DNA from: Candidatus Aegiribacteria sp.
GTDB taxonomy: Bacteria > Fermentibacterota > Fermentibacteria > Fermentibacterales > JCC-6
Direction of reading: 5' to 3'
Length of the DNA: 64,000 nt
Assembly (NCBI GenBank): GCA_013138965.1
Contig: WTBT01000048.1
Location: 1-64,000 of the forward strand
Part shown: piece after piece, positions 1 to 8,331 of the stretch
Layout: every line of letters begins with the position of its first letter
How positions within the stretch are numbered: the stretch's first letter is position 1
Translations under genes and position numbers: made by a program
Notes under the pieces: model-generated
Database searches by the model: none
The model's input: only the letters and a program-made list of their open reading frames with translations
Told to the model about the DNA's origin: nothing

Positions 1-667
1 AGATTATGCCGTTCTTTCGAGGGGCAATCCCGGCTGCCTGACAGATGGTTCAGTGGAAGTATGCTACTCACCATCACATGGAGCTGACGCGGTTGTCATC
101 GATCTCGGTGCGGAATGTACGGTAACATCAATCATGCCTGAGAGAGCGCCGGACATTTCCCTTGAAAGTACATGGACAGATGAATCCGTTCGAACTCTTG
201 AAACCACCCGGATAGTCGAACCTGTTATTTCGATTGAAGTTGCCGGCTCTGACAGAGTATTCCATCCGTTTGCTGCTGAATCACGAATCAATACTGCTGA
301 TTCACGAAACAGTACCGAGGCCGTTCGTTACATTCGGATACGTGGAGCTTCCGGTCTTTCAGAGATCAGTGTTTACGGAGCAAGGGAAAGTGAGAACGCA
401 GTTTCATCTGTTGAGATTACACGCTGTGCTGAAGAGGAGGGCTGGATGTTCTCGATTCCTGTCATGGAATACTCTGAAGAGGCTGAGGTTCATATCTATG
501 ATGTTTCCGGTCGCATGATCTGGAGCGGTCATGCAGAATCGGGTAGTGTTCTTCACTGGAACGGCTTTACCGAGAACGGAACACCTGTTCCCAATGGAGT
601 ATACCTTTATCAGTGCAGCATAGGCTCTGATGTAAGCAATGGCAGTTTTGTTGTGAGGAGGGAATAG
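1..667 (+). CDS. C-terminal part of a secreted protein: discoidin-like domain plus FlgD/T9SS-like tail
   Basis: The reading frame is open to the left edge (frame of base 2), so the N-terminus lies outside the window and the GTG at 53 is not the true start. The first part has the look of an F5/8 type C (discoidin-like) carbohydrate- or ligand-binding domain: LTDGS near the edge, then VVIDLG, and later VRYIRIRG and EISVYG. The last 70 residues form a FlgD Ig-like / type IX secretion tail (VHIYDVSGRMIWSG, then NGVYLYQ and a final FVVRRE). The family logic says surface-exposed or secreted; the substrate is unknown. The same tail type recurs at 30340-30582 and 63899-64000. Confidence 0.75.
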   Translation, partial: DYAVLSRGNPGCLTDGSVEVCYSPSHGADAVVIDLGAECTVTSIMPERAPDISLESTWTDESVRTLETTRIVEPVISIEVAGSDRVFHPFAAESRINTADSRNSTEAVRYIRIRGASGLSEISVYGARESENAVSSVEITRCAEEEGWMFSIPVMEYSEEAEVHIYDVSGRMIWSGHAESGSVLHWNGFTENGTPVPNGVYLYQCSIGSDVSNGSFVVRRE

Positions 668-721
668 AAGAGAACGATCACCAAACCTTGAGAGCTGATT
701 CTTAACGTAGTGTCGTTAAAA

Positions 722-748
722 ACCCCGTCTCCCGGAAGGGGGCGGGGT
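722..748 (+). terminator. GC-rich hairpin between the secreted protein gene and rfbC
   Basis: ACCCCG at 722-727 pairs with CGGGGT at 743-748, and CCC at 731-733 can pair with GGG at 738-740 around a GGAA loop. There is no T-tract after it, so it may be a weak terminator. It could also be a structure just upstream of the rfbC ribosome-binding site at 754-759. Confidence 0.4.
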
Positions 749-767
749 GTGGGAAGGAGAAGTTCTT

Positions 768-1277
768 TTGAGAATAGAAGAATGCGGAATAGAGGGCGTC
801 CGTCTTTACAGATTGACAAAATATCTGGATAAAAGGGGAAGCTTCTTTGAGCTGTTCAGAAAGGAATGGATCCCGGAAGTATTCGGCGAGAGAATCCAGA
901 TCAACTGCTCCAGGTCGGGGGCAGGCGTGCTTCGAGGGCTGCATTATCATAACCATCAGTGGGATTTCTGGATTCCCATCAGTGGCAGGATGACGGCCGG
1001 TCTTGCTGACCTGCGAAAAGGTTCATCCACTTACGGAAGATCGCTTTCCTTGGAGCTGGACGCGGAAGAACCCGCAGGCTTGCTTATTCCACCCGGTGTA
1101 GCACACGGATTTGCTGCCACTGCTGACCTTATTCTGGTTTACGTAGTAAGTAACTATTTCGATAATAGTGATGAGCACGGTATTGCCTGGAACGATCCGG
1201 TTATATCCATCAAATGGGGGATAGAGAATCCTGTTATTTCCGAAAGGGATGTTCTGAACGAACCGTACAACTGGTAG
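768..1277 (+). CDS. rfbC: dTDP-4-dehydrorhamnose 3,5-epimerase
   Basis: Cupin-fold epimerase of the dTDP-L-rhamnose pathway, acting on dTDP-4-keto-6-deoxyglucose. Family motifs seen: KRGSFFELF, VLRGLHYH with the catalytic His region, PPGVAHGF, and the C-terminal HGIAWNDP. The start is taken as TTG 768, because AAGGAG at 754-759 lies 8 bases upstream of it; an in-frame GTG at 747 sits inside the upstream hairpin and overlaps that Shine-Dalgarno. This gives about 169 residues, near the usual length of this family. The other rhamnose genes (rfbA, rfbB, rfbD) are not in the window, so the gene appears isolated. Confidence 0.9.
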   Translation: MRIEECGIEGVRLYRLTKYLDKRGSFFELFRKEWIPEVFGERIQINCSRSGAGVLRGLHYHNHQWDFWIPISGRMTAGLADLRKGSSTYGRSLSLELDAEEPAGLLIPPGVAHGFAATADLILVYVVSNYFDNSDEHGIAWNDPVISIKWGIENPVISERDVLNEPYNW

Positions 1278-1288
1278 CACGATAGAGA

Positions 1289-1381
1289 GGGACGTACCAC
1301 ATTTGTTCAACTTATGCACCATTTTATCTATTCATTAATTTAAAGAACTATCTCATAAGTTGAAGAAATGTGGTACGTCCC
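1289..1381. repeat. 93-bp element with near-perfect 28-bp inverted ends
   Basis: The left arm 1289-1316 begins GGGACGTACCACATTT and ends CAACTTATG. The right arm 1354-1381 is its reverse complement with a single mismatch. The 37-base centre is AT-rich. It sits between the convergent rfbC and tRNA-Leu genes, so the transcript can fold into a long hairpin and may act as a two-way terminator. Size, symmetry and position suggest a REP/MITE-like mobile element. No second copy was noticed in this window. Confidence 0.75.
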
Positions 1382-1390
1382 CCTTGTTTT

Positions 1391-1478
1391 TGGTACCGAA
1401 GGGGGGACTTGAACCCCCACGAGGAAATACCTCACTAGGTCCTGAACCTAGCGCGTCTGCCTATTCCGCCACTTCGGC
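1391..1478 (-). tRNA. tRNA-Leu, anticodon CAG
   Basis: On the minus strand the gene starts GCCGAAGTGGCGGAATAGGC and ends CTTCGGTACCA, with CCA encoded. The acceptor stem pairs over seven positions with a terminal G-U. The anticodon arm is CTAGG, loop TTCAGGA, CCTAG, giving CAG, which reads CUG leucine codons. The long variable arm (GAGGTATTTCCTC) marks a class II tRNA, and the T arm GGGGGTTCAAGTCCCCC is intact. A promoter lies directly upstream. Confidence 0.97.
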
Positions 1479-1491
1479 ATTATGTCCGGCG

Positions 1492-1520
1492 ATTCTAGGG
1501 AAGAAATCGCATTAAGTCAA
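1492..1520 (-). promoter_or_regulatory. sigma70-type promoter of tRNA-Leu(CAG)
   Basis: On the minus strand, TTGACT (1515-1520) is followed after 17 bases by TAGAAT (1492-1497). The tRNA 5' end is at 1478, about 14 bases past the -10 box. Both boxes are one base off consensus with optimal spacing. Confidence 0.75.
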
Positions 1521-1580
1521 TATTCATCTTACCCATTTCAATACTATGCTGTATATTTTCCAACCGGGAAAGGCGAATAT

Positions 1581-2051
1581 ATGAAAGATGATAGAAAAGT
1601 AATTGCGCGGAACCGTAAGGCCCGACATGAATACGAGATACTGGATTCAATGGAAGTGGGGCTTGTACTGAAGGGGTCTGAGATTAAATCCATAAGGGAT
1701 GGAAAAGTCAGTCTCTCAGGGGCTTACGCTTCACTGGACGATAATGGTGAACTCTGGGTCCATCAGATGCATATTGCTGAATATGCCCAGGCAAGGGAAA
1801 ATCATGAACCTTACCGTGACAGAAAACTGCTGGCGCACAGAAGACAATTGAAAAAGATAGGCAGGATAATACGTGAGAAGGGGTATACACTCATTCCACT
1901 GGATGTTCATCTGAGTTCCGGAAGGGCGAAGCTGGAACTGGGGATCTGCAGGGGCAAGAAGCAGTACGACAAGCGTCGTTCTATTGCTGAGCGGGACACT
2001 GAAAGGAAGATAAGAACAGAGATGAAGAGGGCATTAAGAGGGAATGATTAG
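1581..2051 (+). CDS. smpB: SsrA-binding protein (trans-translation)
   Basis: Binds tmRNA and brings it to stalled ribosomes for rescue and protein tagging. The sequence starts IARNRKARHEY, carries the family motif VLKGSEIKSIRDGKVSL, the HRRQLKKI segment, and a basic tail ending KRALRGND, all typical. ATG 1581 gives 156 residues, the normal family length; a longer open frame from 1482 would overlap the tRNA promoter on the other strand. The 3' end overlaps the amidase start by eight bases, so the two are probably cotranscribed. No tmRNA gene was seen in the window. Confidence 0.95.
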   Translation: MKDDRKVIARNRKARHEYEILDSMEVGLVLKGSEIKSIRDGKVSLSGAYASLDDNGELWVHQMHIAEYAQARENHEPYRDRKLLAHRRQLKKIGRIIREKGYTLIPLDVHLSSGRAKLELGICRGKKQYDKRRSIAERDTERKIRTEMKRALRGND

Positions 2052-3198
2052 CCCACACCTTCTTTTTTGTATGGCAGCCCTGGCGGGCGGAACGCTAACC
2101 ACCCGTATCATTCCCAGGTACGATGGACTGCTGATGGAGCTTACCTCTTCAGAAGTTATAAAAGACAGTATAACCATTACAGGATATTCCGTGAATGTAA
2201 GACCAGGCAACAGAGTTATTATGCCCGAAGCCTTTTTACCCTTCTGGGTGTACGGCTGGGAGACTGATGCCGATTCCTGCGGTTTTACCGTTAAGCTTAC
2301 AGATGCGGTTGATTCCCTTGATTATTCACTCCGGGAAGACGGCCGGGTTATGCTGATCTTTTTCAGGGCCGCGGAACCTCTGCTTTTCCCTGAACTTTCA
2401 TGGAACGGCCCTCCGAGGGAACCTGCATATATGGATTCCGACCAGTTCTATTCGGATTCATCGGTTATTGCGGCTCTGGAAATGGGACAGCAGTCACCCT
2501 GGCTTGATGATTTCGACTGCATAGTTATTGATCCCGGGCATGGCGGCAGGGATCCCGGAGCCATAGGTTATGCAGGTACTTTTGAAAAGGACAGGGCACT
2601 TGAGATAGCCCTTCTGGTGCGGGATATCCTTAACATCAGAAGACCCGATCTGGAAGTCGTCATGACAAGAAGCACCGACTGCTACGTATCGCTTGGAGCC
2701 AGAACACGGCTCGCGAACTCCATGAAAGCCGACCTTTTCATCAGCATACACTGCAATGCGGCCGTGAATTCCTCTGCAAACGGTTTCGAGACATTCTTTC
2801 TCTCCAGGGCCAGAACCGATGACAGCAGAGCGGTTGAAATGCTTGAGAACAGCGTGATAGAGTTCGATGAGAGTTACGATACGGCTGCTCATACTTTCCA
2901 GGATGACGCTCTTTCGTTTCTCCTTGCTGATATTGCCCAGAACATATATCTGGAAAGAAGCAGCTCACTTGCCGTTGAGATCCAGGACAGCATGTCGGAT
3001 AGATTCACAGGAAACGCGAGCAGAGGAGTGAAGCAGGCGGGGTTCTACGTACTGCGGGGGGCACTGATGCCTTCGGTTCTTGTTGAGATAGCGTTTATCT
3101 CAAATCCGGAGGAGGAGCGGATGCTTCAATCTCTGGACTTCCGTCTTGCATCCGCAGAAGCTATTGTAGATGCTATTCTGCAGTTTGCTGAACAGTAG
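2044..3198 (+). CDS. N-acetylmuramoyl-L-alanine amidase (Amidase_3)
   Basis: Zinc hydrolase that cleaves the bond between MurNAc and the stem peptide in peptidoglycan. A hydrophobic N-terminus suggests export, followed by about 130 residues of beta-rich sequence without a clear family (AMIN-like position). The catalytic domain runs from about residue 158 to the end: VIDPGHGGRDPGA (first Zn His), LEIALL (Zn Glu), FISIHCNA (second Zn His) and the catalytic Glu in VLVEIAFISNPEE. The ATG at 2044 overlaps smpB by eight bases. Next in line are a membrane protein and murI, so the block is partly devoted to the cell wall. Confidence 0.92.
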   Translation: MISPHLLFCMAALAGGTLTTRIIPRYDGLLMELTSSEVIKDSITITGYSVNVRPGNRVIMPEAFLPFWVYGWETDADSCGFTVKLTDAVDSLDYSLREDGRVMLIFFRAAEPLLFPELSWNGPPREPAYMDSDQFYSDSSVIAALEMGQQSPWLDDFDCIVIDPGHGGRDPGAIGYAGTFEKDRALEIALLVRDILNIRRPDLEVVMTRSTDCYVSLGARTRLANSMKADLFISIHCNAAVNSSANGFETFFLSRARTDDSRAVEMLENSVIEFDESYDTAAHTFQDDALSFLLADIAQNIYLERSSSLAVEIQDSMSDRFTGNASRGVKQAGFYVLRGALMPSVLVEIAFISNPEEERMLQSLDFRLASAEAIVDAILQFAEQ

Positions 3199-3214
3199 TA
3201 ATGGAGGATTTCTG

Positions 3215-3826
3215 ATGTTGAAACTTGAAAGCAGTGATCTCAGGGGAATCCTGATCCGCCTGGGCGCCATCGCTGGTATTGTTATTCTCATTTATTTCGC
3301 CATATCCCTCGGCATGCGAACGGTAAATAAATCCCTGGGAACCGAGGAGAGTCCGGATGAAACTTATGAAGATGTTGAGATTTATACGCCTCAGGAAAGC
3401 CTTTATACATCAGAGGAGAGGATAACTCTTCCCGAAATCGAGGACCTGCCGGAGGGGCCTGAAGCCTCATGGGAAGTTACGCCCTGCTCCATATACGTCT
3501 CGGAATCATCCTCACCGGTTATCGATTCACTCCCAACCGCGCCTGAAATCGAGTATAAGCCCCTTGAGGCTCTGTTCCTGGTTAAACGATGGGCTGCTGA
3601 AACGGGAGTAGAGGTTGAATTCATCGATCAGGTTTACGTATTTGCCAAGCTTGATACTATTTATGTTGACCTTCCTTCGGAAAGAGATTTCCTCGGCTTG
3701 AAACTGACGATTGAGAACCGTTTCATCTGTTTTACACGTCTGTTTCCCCTTGTTGCTGGAAATCTGCTTTCTTCCTATCCTGAAGGTATTCCCCTGAGAG
3801 GTGTTGAAGGAGTATTCCGGCGATGA
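3215..3826 (+). CDS. single-pass membrane protein, possibly GerMN-like
   Basis: The start is set at ATG 3215, with GGAGG at 3203-3207 eight bases upstream; the longer open frame overlaps the amidase. One membrane helix lies at about residues 11-32, then an acidic, Pro/Ser-rich linker (DETYEDVEIY, LPEIEDLPEG), then a folded C-terminal half. The segment IYVDLPSERDFLGLKLTIEN faintly recalls the GerMN domain. GerMN proteins are often found between an amidase and murI/rph, which is the context here, but the match is weak and I do not claim a function. It overlaps murI by four bases. Confidence 0.55.
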   Translation: MLKLESSDLRGILIRLGAIAGIVILIYFAISLGMRTVNKSLGTEESPDETYEDVEIYTPQESLYTSEERITLPEIEDLPEGPEASWEVTPCSIYVSESSSPVIDSLPTAPEIEYKPLEALFLVKRWAAETGVEVEFIDQVYVFAKLDTIYVDLPSERDFLGLKLTIENRFICFTRLFPLVAGNLLSSYPEGIPLRGVEGVFRR

Positions 3827-4629
3827 ACTCAGGAAAAATAGGTATTTTCGATTCGGGAGTGGGAGGCCTTACAGTTGTAAGTGCTGTGAACAATCTGCTT
3901 CCGAATGAATCGGTCGTCTATTTCGGTGACACCGCAAGGTTACCCTACGGTTCAAAATCCCCCGAAACGGTAATCAGGTTTGCCATAGAGGATGCTGAAT
4001 TCCTTCTTGGAAAGGGTCTTAAACTCCTTGTAGTGGCATGCAACACCGCATCATCGGTTAGCCTTCCCGCACTTAGAGAGTTCGCTGACGTACCCGTAAT
4101 CGGCGTTATAGACCCCGGAGCGAAGGCGGCAGCGAGAATTACTGAATCCGGGGTAGTTGGAGTTATAGGAACCCTTGGCACAATTTCAAGCGGAGCATAC
4201 CAGAGGGCTCTGAAATCGTTCGACTCTGTGAACAGGGTGATAGCCCAGCCCGCACCCCTCCTGGTCCCTCTTGTGGAAGAAGGATTGCTTGATCACAGGA
4301 TCACCGAAATGGTTCTGAAGGAATACACCGCACCTCTTGTAAGCGAGGGTATCGATACACTGGTACTGGGATGTACGCATTATCCTCTTCTCAGGAATGC
4401 GCTTTCAAAAATTCTTGGAGGGGGTATCAGGCTTGTTGATTCCGCTGAATCAACGGCAGATGAGGTTGCCTGTATCCTTGACGAAAAGGGTTTAATATCT
4501 GATAACCTGCAGGGGGAGAACAGTTTCTATGTCAGTGACATACCTCTGAAATTCCAGGAAATAGCACAGAGGTTTCTGGGCAAAACCGTACCCCTGGTTA
4601 CACAAATTGAAGTGGGTGATCTACATTGA
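3823..4629 (+). CDS. murI: glutamate racemase
   Basis: Makes D-glutamate for peptidoglycan without a cofactor, using two cysteines as acid/base pair. It opens with IGIFDSGVGGLTV, a signature of the family. The first catalytic Cys is in VACNTASSVSLP and the second in LGCTHYPLL. YFGDTARLPYG, the substrate-binding segment, is present. 268 residues is the standard length. The start codon overlaps the stop of the membrane protein gene by four bases, indicating translational coupling. Confidence 0.96.
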   Translation: MNSGKIGIFDSGVGGLTVVSAVNNLLPNESVVYFGDTARLPYGSKSPETVIRFAIEDAEFLLGKGLKLLVVACNTASSVSLPALREFADVPVIGVIDPGAKAAARITESGVVGVIGTLGTISSGAYQRALKSFDSVNRVIAQPAPLLVPLVEEGLLDHRITEMVLKEYTAPLVSEGIDTLVLGCTHYPLLRNALSKILGGGIRLVDSAESTADEVACILDEKGLISDNLQGENSFYVSDIPLKFQEIAQRFLGKTVPLVTQIEVGDLH

Positions 4630-4668
4630 TCCTCAGTAAACCGCGATTCTGAAAATGACAGGAGCCCG

Positions 4669-5382
4669 ATGAGACTTGACGGACGCCAGAACGACGAACT
4701 CAGAGAGATCGAGATAGAAACCGGTTACCAGCCACTGCCGGATGGCAGCGTATTGATAAGATGGGGAGAAACCAGGGTGCTGTGTTCCGCGTCAGTTGAA
4801 TACAGGGTACCCTTCTTTCTGGCAGGCAGGGGAAGCGGATGGGTCACCGCGGAGTACGGAATGCTTCCCGGGAGCGGAAACCGGAGAGTAAAAAGAGAGC
4901 GCAATGGAGCGAAGGGACGGACCCATGAGATCCAGAGGCTGATAGGAAGAAGCCTGAGACAGGCGGTTAATCTCGATAGAATGGGTGAGCGGACCATAAC
5001 GATAGACTGCGATGTTCTGATAGCAGACGGCGGAACACGTGTTGCCTCAATCGTTGGCGGCGCTGTGGCTTTAAGGCTTGCTATAAAACGTCAGATAGTG
5101 GAGAGGAAGATGAAGGATGACCCGTTCAGGGGTTACGTCAGTGCTTTAAGCCTGGGTGTGGTTGGTGACGATATTCTTCTCGATCTATGTTACGATGAAG
5201 ATTTCAGAGCTCTCATGGACATGAATGTTGTGGTCACCGAATCAGGTGAGCTGGTTGAATTGCAGGCTACGGCTGAGGGTGGAACTGTTCCCCTTGAAAC
5301 GGTCAACACAATGACGGAAAAAGCTATAAGAGCCATAAGGGAGATCATTATTCCACTTCAGAAAGAGGCTTCAGCGGAATGA
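4669..5382 (+). CDS. rph: ribonuclease PH
   Basis: Phosphorolytic 3' exonuclease that trims tRNA precursors; forms a hexameric ring. Family signatures: RLDGRQNDELREIEIETG at the N-terminus, GSVLIRWGETRVLCSASVE, GWVTAEYGMLPGS, RSLRQAVNLD and TIDCDVLIADGGTR. 237 residues is the usual size. The first ATG follows a short gap after murI, and the stop overlaps rdgB by four bases. The rph-rdgB pair is a widely conserved arrangement. Confidence 0.96.
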   Translation: MRLDGRQNDELREIEIETGYQPLPDGSVLIRWGETRVLCSASVEYRVPFFLAGRGSGWVTAEYGMLPGSGNRRVKRERNGAKGRTHEIQRLIGRSLRQAVNLDRMGERTITIDCDVLIADGGTRVASIVGGAVALRLAIKRQIVERKMKDDPFRGYVSALSLGVVGDDILLDLCYDEDFRALMDMNVVVTESGELVELQATAEGGTVPLETVNTMTEKAIRAIREIIIPLQKEASAE

Positions 5383-5969
5383 AGCGCATCGTCCTCGCCT
5401 CGGGAAACCCGGACAAACTCAGGGAGCTTCGATACCTTCTCCGGGACCTGCAGGTTGAAATAATACCGGTTCGCGATCTGATCCCGGACTGGTCCATTGA
5501 GGAGACGGGAATCACCCTTGAGGAGAACGCATTCATCAAAGCGAGGGATGTGGCTGAGAAAACTCACCTGCCGGCAATCGCGGACGATACGGGTCTTTTC
5601 GTCGATGTGCTCGGTGGCGCTCCCGGTATTTACGCTGCAAGGTTCGCAGGCATCGATTGCTCCTATGAAAACAATATCGACAAGCTCCTAAGAACAATGC
5701 TCTGCGAGGAGAACAGGAGAGCCGCATTCAGGACTGCAGCAGTTCTGGTATCACCCGAGATGGAATTAAGCGTAACCGGTGAGATTACGGGTGTGATCAT
5801 AGAGGAACCTGATGGAGAAGAGGGGTTCGGTTACGATCCGGTTTTCCTTCCCGATGATCTTGATCAGACCTTCGCAAGATGCTCAACAGAGGAGAAACAC
5901 CGCATCAGCCACAGAGCCCTGGCTATGCGAAAACTCAGGGAAAAGTTTCTATCGTCCGGTATTCTCTGA
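5379..5969 (+). CDS. rdgB: XTP/dITP (non-canonical purine NTP) pyrophosphatase
   Basis: House-cleaning enzyme that hydrolyses dITP, ITP and XTP to the monophosphates. Motifs: LASGNPDKLREL at the N-terminus, TGITLEENAFIKAR, IADDTGLFVDVLGGAPGIYA, EEGFGYDPVFLP, and HRISHRALAM near the end, all characteristic of the Ham1/RdgB family. Its start overlaps rph, and it ends eight bases from the oppositely oriented fusA, so the two operons converge here. Confidence 0.95.
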   Translation: MKRIVLASGNPDKLRELRYLLRDLQVEIIPVRDLIPDWSIEETGITLEENAFIKARDVAEKTHLPAIADDTGLFVDVLGGAPGIYAARFAGIDCSYENNIDKLLRTMLCEENRRAAFRTAAVLVSPEMELSVTGEITGVIIEEPDGEEGFGYDPVFLPDDLDQTFARCSTEEKHRISHRALAMRKLREKFLSSGIL

Positions 5970-5977
5970 ATAGCAGA

Positions 5978-8056
5978 TCAGCTTTTTTTTAACTCCTCAA
6001 GCACCTTTTCAGCAATCGAGAACGGAACCGCTTTGTAATGCTCAAAGTGCATTGTGAATCCCGCCCTTCCCTGTGTCATGTTTCGAAGATCTGTTGCGTA
6101 CCCGAACATTTCCGACAGGGGAATGAACGCTTTTACTATCTGCGCGTTAGCCTGCTTGTCCATTGATGTAATATTCCCCCGCTTGCCGTAAATATTTCCG
6201 GTAACATTTCCCGAGTAATCTTCAGGCGTTGTAACGGAAACGCTCATAACAGGTTCCAGCAACTGGGGGTTTCCCTTCATGAAAGCTTTTCTGAAAGCTG
6301 CTTCGGCACATTTCCTGAAAGCCATCTCTGAAGAGTCCACTTCATGAAAAGAGCCGTCCTTCAGTGTAACTCTGATATCAACCACGGGGAAATCAAGCAT
6401 TACACCGCGTGACATTGCGTCTACGATTCCCTTTTCAACCGCGGGTATGTATTCACGGGGAATATTACCGCCCTTTACATTGTTCCGGAATTCGAAACCG
6501 TGACCGGCTGGCATGGGATCCAGGATCATGATGACATGTGCATACTGCCCCCTGCCACCGGTCTGTTTGGAGAGCTTTTCATTTATACTGACTGTGGAGG
6601 TAATGGTTTCTCTGTAGGCCACCCTGGGGGGAGAGGTGGTAACTTCAACACCGAACTCCCTTTTCAGTCGGTCAAGGATTATTTCCAGATGGAGTTCACC
6701 CATTCCCGAAATAATTGTTTCCGATGTTTCGGAATCAGTGGAAACTATGAATGTGGGGTCTTCCTCTGAGAGCTTAACCAGGGCACGTGATAGCTTATCC
6801 CTTTCACCCTTCTTCTCAATCATGACCGCCACGCTGAGGACAGGCGCGGGAAATTCAATTGCTTCCAGGATTATAGGGTTATCCTCGCAGCACAGTGTAT
6901 CACCTGTGGAGGTGTTCGGGAGGCCTGTTACGGCACCTATCTCACCCGTGTACAGGGCGTCGACCGCTTCCCTCTTGTCAGCATGCATCCGGAGTATTCT
7001 TCCCGCCCTCTGCATTTTGTTCTCAGATGAATTGTAGACGTATGATCCGGATTCAAGCGTACCGGAATAGACCCTCACATAAACCAGTTTTCCTACATGG
7101 CGGTCAGTAACAACTTTGAACGCCAGCGCTGCAAGTCTTCCATCATCCCTTGGAATACGCTCGATAGGATTGCCTTCAAGGCACTGACCGCTTATGGGCT
7201 TCAGGTCAAGCGGGCTTGGGAGGTAGGATATAACTGCATCCAGAAGCCTCTGAACTCCCAAATTTCTGTATGCGCTGCTGCACAGAACAGGACATACGGT
7301 GCGGGAATGGGTGGCTTTCCTTATGGCAAGACTGAGTTCCTTTGCCGTGATATCTTTTCCTTCGCAGTACTTCTCGAAAAGATCCTCATCCACTTCGCTT
7401 ATCTTCTCGATGAGATGCCTTCTCCATTTCTCCGTTTCGACGAGCATATCATCGGGTACAGGTTCTTCATGCCATGACATTCCACGGTCGGATTTGTCGT
7501 AATAGACCGCGCAGTTGTCCACCAGATCCACAATACCTCGAAAGCTGTCCTCGGAGCCTATCGGTATTATGACAGGTACCGCATTGGCTCCAAGCTGTTT
7601 CTGAATTGATTCCACAACACCGTAAAAATCCGCTCCAAGCCTGTCCATTTTGTTCACTAAAGCTATCCTGGGTACCGAGTATTTATCAGTCTGTCTCCAG
7701 ACCGTTTCAGACTGGGGCTCAACACCGCCGACTGCGCAGAAGAGGGTGATCACTCCGTCAAGTACTCTAAGGCTGCGTTCCACTTCCACTGTAAAGTCAA
7801 CGTGACCGGGGGTATCTATCAGGTTTATCATGTGGTCCCGCCATACGGTCGCTGTTGCGGCGCTTGTTATGGTTATTCCCCGCTCCTGCTCCTGAGCCAT
7901 CCAGTCCATTACGGCTTGCCCGTCATGGACTTCACCCATTCTGTGTAATTTGCCGGTATAGAACAGTATCCTTTCTGATACGGTCGTTTTACCTGCATCA
8001 ATGTGCGCCAATATTCCGATATTCCGGAGATGACTGATTGAGTACTTCCTTGACAA
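5978..8056 (-). CDS. fusA: translation elongation factor G
   Basis: GTPase that drives ribosomal translocation. G1 is AHIDAGKTT, switch I ends [13 protein letters not shown]3 DTPGHVDF, G4 NKMDRLGAD. Domains II to V follow in order over 692 residues, the normal length. The start is TTG at 8054-8056, with GGAAGT on the minus strand about eight bases upstream. It is not next to rpsL, rpsG or tuf, so it stands alone between rdgB and a tRNA-Leu. If the genome has a second copy in the str operon, this could be a specialised EF-G paralogue; the sequence itself looks canonical. Confidence 0.95.
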   Translation of the reverse strand: MSRKYSISHLRNIGILAHIDAGKTTVSERILFYTGKLHRMGEVHDGQAVMDWMAQEQERGITITSAATATVWRDHMINLIDTPGHVDFTVEVERSLRVLDGVITLFCAVGGVEPQSETVWRQTDKYSVPRIALVNKMDRLGADFYGVVESIQKQLGANAVPVIIPIGSEDSFRGIVDLVDNCAVYYDKSDRGMSWHEEPVPDDMLVETEKWRRHLIEKISEVDEDLFEKYCEGKDITAKELSLAIRKATHSRTVCPVLCSSAYRNLGVQRLLDAVISYLPSPLDLKPISGQCLEGNPIERIPRDDGRLAALAFKVVTDRHVGKLVYVRVYSGTLESGSYVYNSSENKMQRAGRILRMHADKREAVDALYTGEIGAVTGLPNTSTGDTLCCEDNPIILEAIEFPAPVLSVAVMIEKKGERDKLSRALVKLSEEDPTFIVSTDSETSETIISGMGELHLEIILDRLKREFGVEVTTSPPRVAYRETITSTVSINEKLSKQTGGRGQYAHVIMILDPMPAGHGFEFRNNVKGGNIPREYIPAVEKGIVDAMSRGVMLDFPVVDIRVTLKDGSFHEVDSSEMAFRKCAEAAFRKAFMKGNPQLLEPVMSVSVTTPEDYSGNVTGNIYGKRGNITSMDKQANAQIVKAFIPLSEMFGYATDLRNMTQGRAGFTMHFEHYKAVPFSIAEKVLEELKKS

Positions 8057-8099
8057 TTCAATACTTCCGTTCCATCTATCTATGATTACTCAACAAAGA

Positions 8100-8118
8100 A
8101 GCCTGGCTGACCCAGGCT
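8100..8118 (-). terminator. hairpin upstream of fusA
   Basis: AGCCTGG (8100-8106) pairs with CCAGGCT (8112-8118) around a five-base loop. Read on the minus strand it is followed by TTCTTTGTTG, a loose T-rich tract. It lies in the fusA leader, so it may be an attenuator or leader structure as well as a terminator. Confidence 0.45.
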
Positions 8119-8182
8119 ATACAATCCTGTAATATACTGAATAACAGAAATATTGCCTTATCCGGGGAGTACCGGTCTCCCT

Positions 8183-8210
8183 TTGTACAGCACCCGGTCT
8201 TTGATATATT
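8183..8210 (+). promoter_or_regulatory. candidate promoter of tRNA-Leu(UAA)/mutL
   Basis: TTGTAC at 8183-8188 and TATATT at 8205-8210 are 16 bases apart. The tRNA begins at 8225, at a suitable distance. There is no other recognisable promoter before mutL, so tRNA and mutL may share this transcript. Confidence 0.5.
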
Positions 8211-8224
8211 CTGCGTTAACATAT

Positions 8225-8313
8225 GCCGGGATGGTGGAATTGGCAGACACAACGGACTTAAAATCCGTTGCTCCTGTTGGGGCGTGAGGGTTCAAGTCCC
8301 TCTCCCGGCACCA
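8225..8313 (+). tRNA. tRNA-Leu, anticodon TAA
   Basis: Starts GCCGGGATGGTGGAATTGGC and ends TCCCGGCACCA with encoded CCA. The anticodon stem is ACGGA/TCCGT around loop CTTAAAA, giving anticodon UAA (reads UUA and UUG). The variable arm CTCCTGTTGGGGCG is long, as expected for class II tRNA. mutL starts only 19 bases after its end. Confidence 0.97.
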
Positions 8314-8331
8314 TTTTCCGAAAGGAATACA

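Noticed and set aside
1391-1478. tRNA-Leu as attachment site of an integrated element
   Set aside because: No integrase and no repeated tRNA 3' end were found; the neighbouring inverted repeat has different sequence.
8284-8331. Longer mutL with start inside the tRNA
   Set aside because: The extra residues are the tRNA 3' half in translation; TTG 8332 has a ribosome-binding site and matches the family N-terminus.
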